Assembly (NCBI GenBank): GCA_930367215.1
Contig: OV884059.1
Location: 223,447,803-223,511,802 of the forward strand
Reading direction: 5' to 3'
Source of the DNA: Pollenia angustigena
Taxonomy: Eukaryota; Arthropoda; Insecta; Diptera; Polleniidae
DNA: 64,000 bases
The notes below the pieces were generated by a model. The model saw only the letters and a list, made by a program, of their open reading frames with translations, did no database searches and was not told where the DNA came from. Of this stretch, positions 31,693 to 42,962 are shown piece after piece. The position numbers and the translations under genes were made by a program. How positions within the stretch are numbered: position 1 is the first letter of the stretch; each line of letters starts with the position of its first letter.

Positions 31693-32588
31693 TAAAGACT
31701 TTTTATTTTGATTTCTTCCTTATGTGTGTGTGGTATACGGTAGTTCTTAATGTATACCGGTTCCTTATCCTTTATCCTTAACTGTTGTCTATAAAAGTTA
31801 TTAGTTGTAATAGTTTCTGATTCTAATCCAAAAATATCGCTGTATTCGGAACATAGTTCTGTCAATATTTTACTAAATTCTTCAGGAAAATTTTTCTTCA
31901 TTTGGTTTAATATTTCCGTTTTTCTATGTTTATCACGAGAGTCATGCTTGATTATTTCATAATTACTGGCATCTTCTGTTAGAATTTTATTCTGATTTAG
32001 GGTATTAACTGTAGTATTAGTATTGAGTATTCTTATAAATGCATTTTCAGTATTTACTAATGTACTGGCTACAAAAATACCAGGATAGGGTTCCTGATTG
32101 GGTATCAATATTTCTTTGGTAGTGGATGAAAGTTTTATTTGGCGTATTACCTCAGATCTTGGTGGTAAAGTAATATCTTCATTACATGTATTAATTATTG
32201 GTATTACTATCTGTTGTGTTATGTTACTTGGTCTTAGTATGAAATAATCTATATCTTTGTTAAATTCAAGAATGCAATTAAACTTCTTTATAAAATCCAT
32301 GCCAATAATTCCATCGCAAGGTATTGGGAATTCATCATCTACCACGTGGAAATTGTGTGGTATCAAAAAATTATTAGTTTTTAAATCAAAAAATGTTGTA
32401 CCAATAGATTTCGTTTTCCCTTTTCCTATTCCAGTAAGTGTTGTAGTGTGGGATGTATTTATTCTTTTAAATGTATATTTATGTTTGATTAGGGAAACAT
32501 CTGCTCTGGTGTCTACTAATAGTGTTACCATGGTGTTGACTATATCTAGTTGAATTTGAATGAAACTGCTGAAGTTAAGGTTATACAT
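31692..32588 (-). pseudogene. pol, protease part ending where RT is deleted
   Basis: The frame of 298 codons has Leu-Leu-Val-Asp-Thr-Arg-Ala-Asp at residues 23-30. Retroelement proteases need Gly at the Arg position (AGA at 32507-32505), so activity is doubtful. Ile-Ile-Gly-Met-Asp-Phe near residue 95 is the second protease motif. The end, Tyr-Arg-Ile-Pro-His-Thr-His-Lys-Glu-Glu-Ile, is the entry block of RT. The next codons are a stop, and the sequence resumes in RNase H. Roughly 250 residues including the YxDD motif are absent. The frame is -1 relative to gag, as in elements that use a -1 frameshift. Confidence 0.9.
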
Positions 32589-32596
32589 TCTTTTAT

Positions 32597-33801
32597 TTAC
32601 TGACTTGATCTTAGGGGAGTGTTCGGGTTTTCCGAATCATTTTCATTGGAGTTAGTTACTCGGACGTAATTTCTACGGTTATTGCTTTGTCTGTTATTAT
32701 AGCCTCTATTTTAATTGTTACTGTGATTATTATTGCTATTGTTGTTATTACCATTATTATTTCTTTGGTAATTATTTCCTCTAAAAAATTTTCTATTATT
32801 TCCGCGGTAGAATTTACTTTTTTCCCGTTTGTAATATAAGATGGTGTTTTGTTGGCCAGTTGCCTCAGTGCAACTATTGACAAACTTTGATATTGCGTCA
32901 TTCATGCTGTTGAATTGGCCGGCTTCCATGATAAGTTTTACCTTATCTATGGTGCAATTTTTGGTTAGCGCCTTAACAGCAACTTGAGTAGAGTATTTAT
33001 TTGCCAAATCGCATGACAAACCATCTGATATGTATGCGTTTTCCAATAGTTTTGTTAGTGATTCTATTTCTGAGCAATACATGTTTGAAGTTTTATTATT
33101 TTGTTTGATATTCATAATTTTGGCGGACAATACCTCAACTGATTCGCCTTTTACTGAACTAGTCAGTTTAGAAATAATGTCAGTGATTGTTGATTCGGTA
33201 GTTATTAAATTTCTAGCAGTTCCTTTTATTTTGGTCTTTATAAGTGAGACTGCAACCTGCTCGTGGGTTTCTTTAAGAGAGTCTATTAAATGGAGCGAAT
33301 CCAAGAAAGTACGTAAGTTTTCGGGTTTGCCGTCAAAGTCACAAATTAGCCTTGAGGCGGTATTTAGGAATTCTACGACCGTTTGTGTCATTTTATGGTT
33401 TTTTGAGAAATTATCGGAGTCAGAATCTGTTTCTCCTTCGGAGAATGGGTCTAATTTTTCGCTACTACCAGAGACTAGTATGATGTTTGTATCGATTTGA
33501 AATGGGTGATCAATTGAGTGTGATACTGGTTGATTTATTTTATATTTATCAAGTATCTTTAATAACTGATCCCTTAAATTCCAATAAATTTCTAACACTA
33601 TATTTCTGTGTTCCTTTGTGAGTTTTTCATTATTCCTGTGTATTACTTCTCTTATTTTTCTAATGAATTAATAATTGTGTTTAAATGTTTCCTGACTGTT
33701 TCTGGTTTTACATATGTGATTTTGTTTATACACTTATAAGCCCTTTTAAAATTTTCTTTTTCGGTATCGATAATCCTACGTATCAATTCCCATTTATCCA
33801 T
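32597..33801 (-). pseudogene. gag
   Basis: An ATG at 33801 begins Met-Asp-Lys-Trp-Glu-Leu-Ile. The frame stops at 33654-33652 just after a run of five A (33659-33655), and the capsid-like frame continues one base out of register, so an indel in the run is likely. The main part (33598-32711) has an acidic Ser/Asp stretch, a helical capsid-like region and an Asn/Arg-rich basic tail without a CCHC knuckle, as in the gypsy/17.6-type gags. A TAA at 32713-32711 interrupts the tail, which continues in frame to a stop at 32599-32597. Confidence 0.85.
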
Positions 33802-34499
33802 TGATTTATACTTTATCTAAATCATTAGCTCTGCTTAGATATCTTTTCTTTAATTTTTTATTATGCATAGAGTATATCTTCAGAGCCAAATTTATGCAGG
33901 TAACTACTGTTATCAAAATTAGGCAAATTTGAATTTGTGTTAGGTCTAGTTTTCTGCTTTCGACTACTACCTCATTTACTACGTTAGCATTTGGATTTTC
34001 GACTTTTTGATCTGTGTTTCACATATTTGTAGATAAAAAAATTTTTTTTTTTTTTTTTTTTTTCTTAAGAGAATTAATATATATATATTTATTATTATTT
34101 TTTTTTTTTTGGAAATATTAAAGCATATTTCTCTTTTTGTCTAAATACTTATGAAAGACAAGGAAAAGGAAAAAAAATTTGTGAACATGGGCGAAGTCGC
34201 CTCCGTTCCCTGCAGGTGCACAACTGGTATGCACTCTGTTGATAATAAAATATTATATTGTTTTTGCAAGTTTATGCAATTGGATTTCTTCTTCTATTTT
34301 GCTTATTTTTATCCAAACTTCCGATGAAATATTCCAAGGTGGCGGTGGTGTTGAGTTGCGGTCCAGGCTTTTGTTGATTCATTACTATCTCCTTCGGGTA
34401 ACTCGGCGTGTTACCCCTCTTCAAAATATTGAAGGATCTTCTTTTTATTATTATTATTTTTTCTTTTTGGGTGCTTATTTCTAAGCACTCCAAAAATAT

Positions 34500-34512
34500 G
34501 GCAGGATCGCCA
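34500..34512 (-). promoter_or_regulatory. Primer-binding site
   Basis: TGGCGATCCTGCC on the minus strand directly follows the 5' LTR, and TGG matches the CCA end of a tRNA. I do not assign the tRNA with confidence. Confidence 0.8.
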
Positions 34513-34947
34513 TGTAAATAAAACAAATTGTTTTTCTTTGGTTTATTATTTCTTTGCAAGAGCTGCTTGAAAGCTCTCTAGGGTGTTAAGCAAAGAATTA
34601 CTTTATTAATTAAAATCGAACTTTATTTATAGTACTTAATTGCTGATTAAACAAATTTATATACAGTGGAAGACATAGCAAGGGACAGAGTACTTTTGGT
34701 TAGATTTGCAATGTGCGACACAACGATCAGTATACAACAACAAGTGTGTTGACTGTTTAATAATGCTTACAGTGGGTGTTATGTCAGTCTGACTGAACAT
34801 TCTCAGCTTTGCTTACTGTAATCAGCATAGTCGCTGAACAATGCATATAGTACTGATCGTTGTGTAATATGATCTTCTTTTATATTTAAATAACCAAAAA
34901 TATTCTTGTCGGCAATAACGCAAGCAATGAATGCTACGCATGCTACA
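34513..34947 (-). repeat. 5' LTR
   Basis: 435 bp. TATAAAAG at 34884-34877 is a good core promoter match, and AATAAA on the minus strand near 34547 is a possible polyadenylation signal. ACACAACGATCAGTA and its inverse, some 130 bases apart, can form a stem. In the 3' LTR one arm has a mismatch. Confidence 0.95.
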
Positions 34948-34981
34948 CTAGAACTGAACTGAAACTGAACTAGAACTGAAC
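34948..34981 (+). repeat. 11-bp satellite, right flank of the LTR element
   Basis: CTAGAACTGAACTGAAACTG and a further unit continue the array interrupted at 29128. Confidence 0.9.
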
Positions 34982-36612
34982 TTTTGTATATTGGTTTTTA
35001 GTTGTATACTCAAAAGAAAAATCAATCCAAACGTACTCAAATCAATCCGAAGTGGTATTGATAGTACGGTGAGTACGGATTTTCTTGAATCAAGTACAGA
35101 AAGATGGTTTCAAGTACGGATTTAAATCGTAAAATACTTAAATTATGCATATTCAATCCCGATTTCGTACTTGAAAAAATCCGAAAAGGAGATGGATTTA
35201 AGTAAAACTAAGATTATAAAATTGTAAAATTGTTGTAATCTGAATTCGTACTTAAAATTTGTAATCCGAAAATGAGATTGATTTAAGTAAAACTAAGATT
35301 GAATCAATCTCAAAACGCGCTTGATTCACGTATTATATAAATGTTTTTATTCCAAATTCGTGCTTGAAAAAAACCAAAAAACAAATTAGAAAGAAAAAGT
35401 TATTATGATTTATTTATTTATTTAACATCATGCCCGATATGGTTTTTACATTAAAAATCTTATGTACATATTTAACTAGATATATAAACTAAATGAAAAG
35501 CAAGATTTAAAATTTACTTTTTAACCCTTCGTGGTTCACATGAGTCTGTCGTTTAATGTGTATAGATAATAAAAACATGCTTTTGCCGGAGGGTTAAAAA
35601 TTAAAATAACACAACCATATACATGCATATGTTTTTCTTCTTTCTTCTTGTTTTTGTTGTTTCTGCAAACAAAAATCAAATCGTTTTGTTCGAACTTGTG
35701 TTGTGTCGTTGTAATTGTACAACAAATTTTGAAAAACACACACGTACGCACGCATAAAAGAATGAAATGCTGAAAGATGAGACTAATAAGTTTTATGAGA
35801 TTAAACCAGCGGTAATCACAAAGAGAGACAGACAAAAATGTGTATGTAGTGGTGAGTGCATACCCTGCAAATAATATTGGACCACCTGATCCATTTTGAT
35901 AAAATGGACTACTCCATGAACTGGTCCGATGTAATGCAAGCATGGACCATGTCATTGTGTTTGTAGTAAGACGACATGTCTTCGTTTTTTGACGACATGC
36001 TTTCGTTTTTAAACGACTTCAAAACTAATCCTCTTGAGTATACCATGGATTAGTTTTAAAACTACTCCTTAGTAGTCCAAAAGTGGGTTATATGGTCCTC
36101 CCCTAGGACGTCGTAATGTTAAATAGACCATGTTGTTTTTGTTTTTTAACAACAAAAGCGACGACGATCTGCTTGTTTGAAAGCTAGCATAGAACTGAAT
36201 GAAATTATGGCTTTTTACAATTGTTTCGTTAGCCTTCGTGTTGTGTGTGTGTGAAATTCTCGAAAAGTGCTCAGGCCCTGGGGGCATAGCGTGATAATCG
36301 TTCGATTAAACCCCTCATTTTGTAATTTTACTCTCAGAGTGGCACTAGGTACATGATTTAAGAATTTTATACTTATTTCGAGAAGTTCCGGGATTGATTT
36401 TTGAAAGTAATCCCAAGGATTGTTTTGAGTACGTTTAAGTGTTATTCGTGCTTGAATTTTTAAAGTCATCATTAAAAGCTTTATTTATCCCGAGTGCTTT
36501 TCTTTCTGTGAATATCTCCTGCAGACAAGCCAATAGGCTTCGCGGGATTAAATATAAGAGTTCAATATATGTATAGTATATAAATGAAATGTTAATAAAT
36601 AAATAAAAAAAA
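34982..36612 (+). mobile_element. Probable A-tailed retroposon inserted in the satellite
   Basis: The satellite stops at 34981 and resumes at 36613, and the segment between ends in AATAAATAAATAAAAAAAAA. It contains repeated CAAGTACGGATTT/TCCGTACTTG-like strings (35040-35300) and an Arg/Leu-poor minus-strand frame (35536-35955) without motifs. A 3' A-rich tail fits a LINE or SINE-like insertion, but no reverse transcriptase is recognised. It could also be two insertions. Confidence 0.45.
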
Positions 36613-36680
36613 AACTAGAACTGAACTAGAACTAAACTAGAAATGAACAAGAACTGAACTACATCGAACTAGAACTTTTT
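36613..36680 (+). repeat. 11-bp satellite, last block
   Basis: ACTAGAACTGAACTAGAACT and variants resume for about 65 bases, then give way to AT-rich DNA. Confidence 0.9.
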
Positions 36681-38680
36681 TTTATTTACTTACAGTATTT
36701 TATTTTTATTTAATCCATTTCATTTCTATAACATCCTTTACCATATAAAAATATTAAATAATAAAATGTTATTCTCATAAACCCATTTAGTAGTTTGTAT
36801 ATAAAAACTATTAAGATAAATATTATGTTTAACTGCGATCTAGAAAGTATTAAAGAAACTTTTAGCAACAAAAAAAAAAACAAATTCAATTAATAAATCA
36901 TAAAATATCATTTGTATTATCTTAACCAATTCTCATTTTCCATTTTCCAATCTTAAAGTTTCCAAAAGAGTAAAAACGACGACAACGATTGGCGGTAACA
37001 AAACTAATTATACAACTACAACAACAATTTCGAAGTTCACTTAACTTAAATATTAATATACTATTATTTTGCAACTGCAATTACAACCAGCGTTGCCGTC
37101 TTCGTTACCTTTAACAAAAATTGATTTTATACAACTACAACAACATTTTCCTTATAAACGTCATATTTTCTTTCACTTAAAAGAAAATGTACAAATTTAT
37201 TTAGTTTAAGAGTTGACAAGCTATTTTCGTGTTTAGAAAAGAAATTCCCGTTTTTTTTCTAAAATCATTTAGTAAAATACATCGAACTTACATTGTAGAA
37301 CGATGGCGAAAATTATATTGGGGTATTCTGCTAGTTTCGGAAATTTCTGCAACAGGAAAAAAATGGTAAGGGTAATAGTCAAACTTAGTTGTGCTTTTAT
37401 TAGTACTTTTACTATAAAGCAACTGCTATGCCAACCCAACGTTAAAAAAGCAACAGTTTTATATATGAAAAAAATCCAAAGTTCAACTAGTTTAAAGTAA
37501 AAACCAACCAGTATATTTCTAGCTTAATATTAATTGCTTTGTCTGCCGGTTTGTGGCAACGCTGATTATCACTACAAATCTAACAATACTAATGCAACTA
37601 CTGACTGTCAAACTATAGATGACTGCCAACCCACTTAGTGATGCATACCTTCAGGCTTTAATAATAATGAATTATTAAACGATATACAAGATTAAAATCA
37701 CAAAACTGAGTTAAAGAGAAACAGCACAAAAACTGCATTTATATATTTTGCAGGTTAAATGCCATAGAAGAAGAAAAAATCATATGCATTGCTCAAATAC
37801 CTTTAATGCCAATGTAAATTTTTGAGTTTGGCTACATGTATTAAAGGTAGTTTAGTGTAGCCATCAACTCCTTACATTCTGCAACGATTTAGATGGAATT
37901 TCGATTATAGCATTGTGTTTGGATTTACAAAGAAAGCAGCCTTTGTAAGGTATTCCTCATTGTACAGTCAAAAGGAAAATAAAAAAAGTGATAGAATGTG
38001 AAAATAAAAGGAAAATGTAAATTCCGCACTACCAGTTACCAAGTAGGAAGTATTACAAAAAAACGTTGTTAAATATCAGATCATCTAAACGTATATTCCA
38101 CTCTTCGTCTTGTTTTCCATATAAATTGTGTATGTCTTTTAATTAAATCACATAAGTCTATAACATCATGCCGTTGTTGTTAAATCCTGTTGTTTAAATT
38201 CATTGAGTGCAGAAGTAATTAGCAAAAATCCTTGAAAAATTTTGCGAGAACTGAAAAAAAGTTCTTACTTTTGTCACGAGTTTTTAAGTTCTGATGTTGT
38301 TAATTATATAGAACAGCTAGAAATTTTTCCCAAAAATAGGATTTTATTCAATACTAAAAAAAAATAACTACCATTGAACATTATTTACAAACAATGCTAA
38401 AACCGCAACTACTGGATGACGTGACGAACATGTTGCATAACGAATTCTTAAACTATTAAGGCTCAGTTAGGCGAACGTTGCTGTACCCGTAATGTAATAC
38501 AAATACCAACGATTTGTTAAATGTTGTTATATGTATGTGTTCTTATTTGTATTCCTTTAAAGTTGTACACTGTGCCATTAAAATATTTTACACAACGTAC
38601 TAACAGTACAGCAAAGTGGTTCGGTCCCCATACATAAAAAAAAAGTTTATGCATTGACTGTGGCTTAGCAATCATATACG
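36681..38680. other. AT-rich stretch without a recognised gene
   Basis: ACAACTACAACAACA strings occur twice (about 37010 and 37130). No domain-bearing frame, terminal repeat or RNA gene was seen. Confidence 0.4.
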
Positions 38681-38684
38681 ATAT

Positions 38685-39357
38685 TGTTACGTTACTGCCT
38701 TTCAATAACGTTTTGGTTTATTTCCTTTATAATAAACCGTTTCGAGTTCTTTTATTGCAATTCAAATAAAACAAATAAACACAACACTTTTGCTACTGTT
38801 TACAATTTAGACACCTTTATTTAGTACTTAGTCACTTTAACAACCGTAATTTTATAATCTTCACAGCGGGATACGTTTTTGACAAAGTCAGAACTTAGAA
38901 TCAATCATGCCATCTCTTGCGATCCTATTTATGCTCGGGCAAATGACCATAGAACGTTCGAGTTCTGAAGTCTAGATGGCTCTATAAAGTTTTAATAACG
39001 GCTATTTCGTTAATTAAACTTATTCAGCTATTACTATCTATATGGCTGAATTAATTGAGTTATTAGGCATCATAAACTAAGGCATACTTTTAGGCGTTGC
39101 CATAAATTGAACTAACTAAATAACGAACATTCTAGTTTACAGTGTGGTTGAAGTACAATTATGCACAACAATTTTAACATTACATCTGTACATTGATTTT
39201 TACACTAGAAGTGTGCATAACTTATACAATAACAATTTTAACTAATAAAATAACTAGCAAATACTTAATAACCAATCAATACAAGATAACACATAAATTA
39301 ATCTAATTCTTAACCAATAATTACAAATAATTCTTAACTAAAGTTACTTTCGTAACA
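38685..39357 (-). repeat. 3' LTR
   Basis: 673 bp. Where the 5' LTR has TATAAATAGG this copy has GCATAAATAGG, so its core promoter is weakened. Other differences from the 5' LTR are TTTCGTTAA against TTTCATTAA and two changes near 39112-39120. Confidence 0.95.
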
Positions 39358-39372
39358 CTGCCCCCACTTAAG
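39358..39372 (-). promoter_or_regulatory. Polypurine tract
   Basis: AAGTGGGGGCAG on the minus strand directly precedes the TGTTACG of the 3' LTR. The stop of the protein frame lies in it or beside it. Confidence 0.8.
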
Positions 39373-41230
39373 CCTGTTCGTCCCGAATAGGCTCAAAATC
39401 ACCTCTTCCATAAGGGGCTAATCGTTCCAAATGAACAACTTTCATTTTGGCTCTTGGACTTTTATTTTTCTGTATTCGGTATACAACATCATTTAATTTC
39501 TTTATCACCTTATATGGACCATCCCAATATAGTTGTGGCTTGGCAACTAATCTTTCCTTTGGTTGTTGATTCATTGGCAAAATCAACTGGCCGTTCTTAG
39601 ATCCTTCAGAATACACTGCCCGATCAAATCTGGATAACCTTCTATGGCCACGCACGGACTTTCTATGGTCGCAAGGATTTCCCCGCTCCAATGAAGATAC
39701 CTGGTTATCTTCTGGTATAGGTAGTGCATTACAATTGCATTGTGGAAGCGGCGCACAAACTCTGTTTACTGTGCTCCTGGCTGCCACACGCTTTGGGCAG
39801 TTTCTCTTAAAATTTTGTCTTCCACCTATACTATTGGCCCTTATAACCTTAGCCGATATAGGTTCAAATCTTTTTGCTGTTAACCAGTCTTTACTGGGCT
39901 CTACCTGCAACGAGCGACCTCCACTGACGCATACCCTTTTATCTGCCTCCGTACAGTGCCTGGCTTCCAATCTGCTAAGCTGTCTTGCATGAGCAACCGC
40001 TTTTTCCCGTTTTGCAACTTTTCTGTATGGTGACGATTCCAGACGAGTACAAGCGAGAAGCTGTCCCACACGAGCCTCACTTTCATACCCAACATTCAGG
40101 GGTATTTCATAATCAAACAAATACATGATTTGTTTTCCCATATTCAGACTTATGTTATGACTAATCATAAAATCTGCGCCAATCAGTACTTCGTCTACAA
40201 TGTCGGCCACAATAAACTCATGAAAATTGACAACATTGGCAATTTTTAACATCACACGTGTTTTGCCATAGACAGTAGCAGGCTCACCTGTAGCTGTTCG
40301 CAAGCTCACTCCGCTTAGTGGTTCGACAGCTCCCGTTACCAAGTCAGGCCTTATAATTGAAAATCCTGCACCAGTGTCGATAGTCAAAATTCGCTTTTTA
40401 CCATCGATGTAGCCAAATGTCGTAATACTTTTATATCTCTTTGGCACTACTAAATTTATTACCGAGTCCTCAGATGCAAAAGGTAGCACTCCCTCCATAC
40501 TTAACGGCGCCTCCTGTGATGACTGATGACTAGCTCGTTGGTTGTTTCTCGGCGGCGAAGCAGGTCTTGAAATTCTTTCTGGTGCTTTGCAGTTACGCTG
40601 TATGTGCCCAACCTTACCGCAGTTATAGCATTTTAATTTGTTTTTGCCCAGCTTCTCACTTATCACCCGCAAAACTGCTTCTTTAAGGCTTTTTAATTCC
40701 TTCATGATATCTCTATCATCATCAGCAACAACATCGAGCCTTTGCACCTTATACGACTTCTGCTTTACAACTATTCTTGCGGTTTCCTGAGCCAGGGCAA
40801 ATGAAACAGTTTCTGCAAATGTCGACTTTAATGCTGCACACACCGCATACTTAACATCAGCATCTCTTATACCGTTAATAAATGCTTCTGTTTTGAAGCT
40901 GTCCAACAATGGATGATTCTCACCAGGGTAAGTTAGCTGTACCAACCGCTCAATCTCCAGTGCGAAGTCCTGTAAGGTTTCGTTTGCCTTTTGCACTCTG
41001 CCACGCAACTCCATTTTGTAGATTTCCTTTTTGTGTTCACCTCCATACTTACGTTGCAGTGCTACCATAATTTCATCATAATTGTTTCTGCTACTTACTG
41101 GTACACTTTCAAGCACTTCAGCCGCAGTCCCCTTTAAAGCAAGAATTAGCTCGATGGCTTTTTCCTCACTGTTCCATGCATTTCTGTTGGCAACTGTATC
41201 GAACTGGAACTTAAAAACATTTAATGGCAC
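39368..41230 (-). pseudogene. Gag-protease fused to integrase C-terminus (620-codon frame)
   Basis: The frame carries capsid helices in residues 1-160, a Cys-Tyr-Asn-Cys-Gly-Lys-Val-Gly-His then Cys knuckle (201-214), an intact protease motif Ile-Asp-Thr-Gly-Ala-Gly (284-289) and Leu-Ile-Gly-Ala-Asp-Phe (349-354). A basic linker of unknown origin fills about residues 390-540. From 566 it has Gln-Leu-Tyr-Trp-Asp-Gly-Pro-Tyr-Lys-Val, the GPY/F module at the end of gypsy-type integrases, and then the stop. RT, RNase H and the DDE core are missing but the frame remains open, so the deletion was in register or selected for. The first codon shown is GTG, because the true start is in the upstream frame. 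Confidence 0.9.
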
Positions 41231-41823
41231 ACTCCCTCTTGGTTTTGAAGACTATTTACTTTTGCTTCCAGATTGTGTAGTTTTTCATCCACTTCTATTT
41301 TAACATCAGTCAACTTTTTGTTGAACTCTATTTCCATTTCATTTACTCTTTCATTTATTTCACTGGAAATCTCCTGAAGTTTCTCATTTGTTATTCTGGA
41401 ATTCTCTTGAATTTCAGCCAGGATGGTGCTAGACTTCTCCTCCATTTTTCTAGAAGTTTCATCAATTCTTCTAGAAGTTTCAGCCAAGATATCGTTAGAA
41501 TTTTCTTTTATCATCTGTACTATGCTTTTGGAATTATCGTCCATTTTTCTAGAAGTTGCATCTGAATTTTCTTTCGACAATTTTTCCATTTTTGCCATCA
41601 TAGCAGCAAACATTGTGTTAAAATCCATGTTGCTAGCTACTGCACGAGTACATACCTCTATTTCTTCTTTTTCCTCGAATTCGTAACTCGCAATGTCCAT
41701 ATTGCGTCGCTGGAATTCATCTAATAGTCTCTTCTGCAGCTCTGCTTTATTACCTGCAGTTGGCAGATCCAACTTGCCCAATTCTTTCTTGAGCTGTTCT
41801 ACTTTTAGCTCTTCAAATTTCAT
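41221..41823 (-). pseudogene. Gag N-terminal part with SAP-like domain and coiled coil
   Basis: The ATG at 41823 starts Met-Lys-Phe-Glu-Glu-Leu-Lys-Val-Glu-Gln-Leu-Lys-Lys-Glu-Leu, followed by Gly-Asn-Lys-Ala-Glu-Leu-Gln-Lys-Arg-Leu, a SAP-type helix-extended loop-helix (residues 2-41). Residues 80-195 are Glu/Lys/Ile-rich with heptad spacing, a long coiled coil. The frame ends at 41223-41221. The capsid continues in another frame from about 41230, so a one-base shift separates the two parts. Confidence 0.85.
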
Positions 41824-41897
41824 TGCTGTCTATTTTTTTTTTGTTGTTTATTTCACTTTTTTTTTTTTTATTTTATTTATTTTATTTATGCAATTTC

Positions 41898-41911
41898 ACT
41901 TCTGACACCAA
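41898..41911 (-). promoter_or_regulatory. Primer-binding site
   Basis: TGGTGTCAGAAGTG on the minus strand follows the 5' LTR closely (one to two bases apart). The TGG start fits a tRNA 3' end. The tRNA is not assigned. Confidence 0.8.
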
Positions 41912-41912
41912 T

Positions 41913-42585
41913 TGTTACGTTACTGCCTTTCAATAACGTTTTGGTTTATTTCCTTTATAATAAACCGTTTCGAGTTCTTTTATTGCAATTCAAATAAAAC
42001 AAATAAACACAACACTTTTGCTACTGTTTACAATTTAGACACCTTTATTTAGTACTTAGTCACTTTAACAACCGTAATTTTATAATCTTCACAGCGGGAT
42101 ACGTTTTTGACAAAGTCAGAACTTAGAATCAATCATGCCATCTCTTGCGATCCTATTTATACTCGGGCAAATGACCATAGAACGTTCGAGTTCTGAAGTC
42201 TAGATGGCTCTATAAAGTTTTAATAACGGCTATTTCATTAATTAAACTTATTCAGCTATTACTATCTATATGGCTGAATTAATTGAGTTATTAGGCATCA
42301 TAAACTAAGGCATACTTTTAGGCGTTGCCATAAATTGAAATAACTTAATAACGAACATTCTAGTTTACAGTGTGGTTGAAGTACAATTATGCACAACAAT
42401 TTTAACATTACATCTGTACATTGATTTTTACACTAGAAGTGTGCATAACTTATACAATAACAATTTTAACTAATAAAATAACTAGCAAATACTTAATAAC
42501 CAATCAATACAAGATAACACATAAATTAATCTAATTCTTAACCAATAATTACAAATAATTCTTAACTAAAGTTACTTTCGTAACA
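41913..42585 (-). repeat. 5' LTR
   Basis: 673 bp with a TATAAATAGGA core promoter match on the minus strand (about 42163-42152). The sequence otherwise follows the 3' LTR. Confidence 0.95.
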
Positions 42586-42962
42586 ATATGTTGATGTCAT
42601 ACTTTAAATGACGATATATACGTATATTTATAAAAAAAAAACAAAAAATTTTGTTTTTGAGGCGTGGCAAAAAAAAATTGTTAATGGTCTAGGAACTTAT
42701 GTGATATACCATTCATTCTAGGGTATGAGTGGTGCGAATTTGTACTGTGATCGAGCTGGTTTAATGTATTACTTATGCTCAAAGAATAATGGGGCTTAAT
42801 TTGAGGTGTGTCACAAAAGTGAGTATCATACTGAATTTTTAAACGGCTTTCTTGCTGTGTGTAAAAAATTGGACATTATGAGGAAAGATCCGAGATGGCA
42901 TAAGTTGCGCTCAGAACCAAAAGCAAAAATAAAGCCATAGACAAGCCATGAAAAACGATAGC

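Larger units (their letters stand above)
29129..34947 (-). mobile_element. Gypsy-type LTR retrotransposon, complete ends but defective coding region
   Basis: Two 435-bp LTRs (TGT...ACA) flank a primer-binding site, gag, pol and a polypurine tract. CTAG is duplicated at 29125-29128 and 34948-34951, placing the insertion inside the 11-bp satellite. The LTRs differ at a single site that I could find. No env lies between pol and the 3' LTR. Defects are a one-base gag frameshift, a gag nonsense codon, Gly to Arg in the protease active site, loss of the RT polymerase core and a nonsense codon in RNase H. It therefore depends on other copies for movement. Confidence 0.95.
38685..42585 (-). mobile_element. 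Non-autonomous gypsy-like LTR element lacking RT, RNase H and integrase core
   Basis: Two 673-bp LTRs (TGTTACG...CGTAACA) enclose 2555 bases. ATAT is duplicated at 38681-38684 and 42586-42589. Going 5' to 3' on the minus strand are a primer-binding site, a gag with an N-terminal SAP-like domain, a CCHC knuckle, a protease, a linker, the extreme C-terminus of integrase and a polypurine tract. The LTRs differ at four sites that I could find. Confidence 0.95.

Noticed and set aside
33030..33500. A plus-strand frame of 156 codons
   Set aside because: It is antisense to gag of the LTR element and mirrors its codon structure.
34239..34559. Frames on both strands between gag and the 5' LTR
   Set aside because: They lie in the leader of the LTR element, overlap each other and match no gag or env motif.
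35536..35955. A 139-codon minus-strand frame
   Set aside because: No motif, and it lies inside the A-tailed insert in the satellite.
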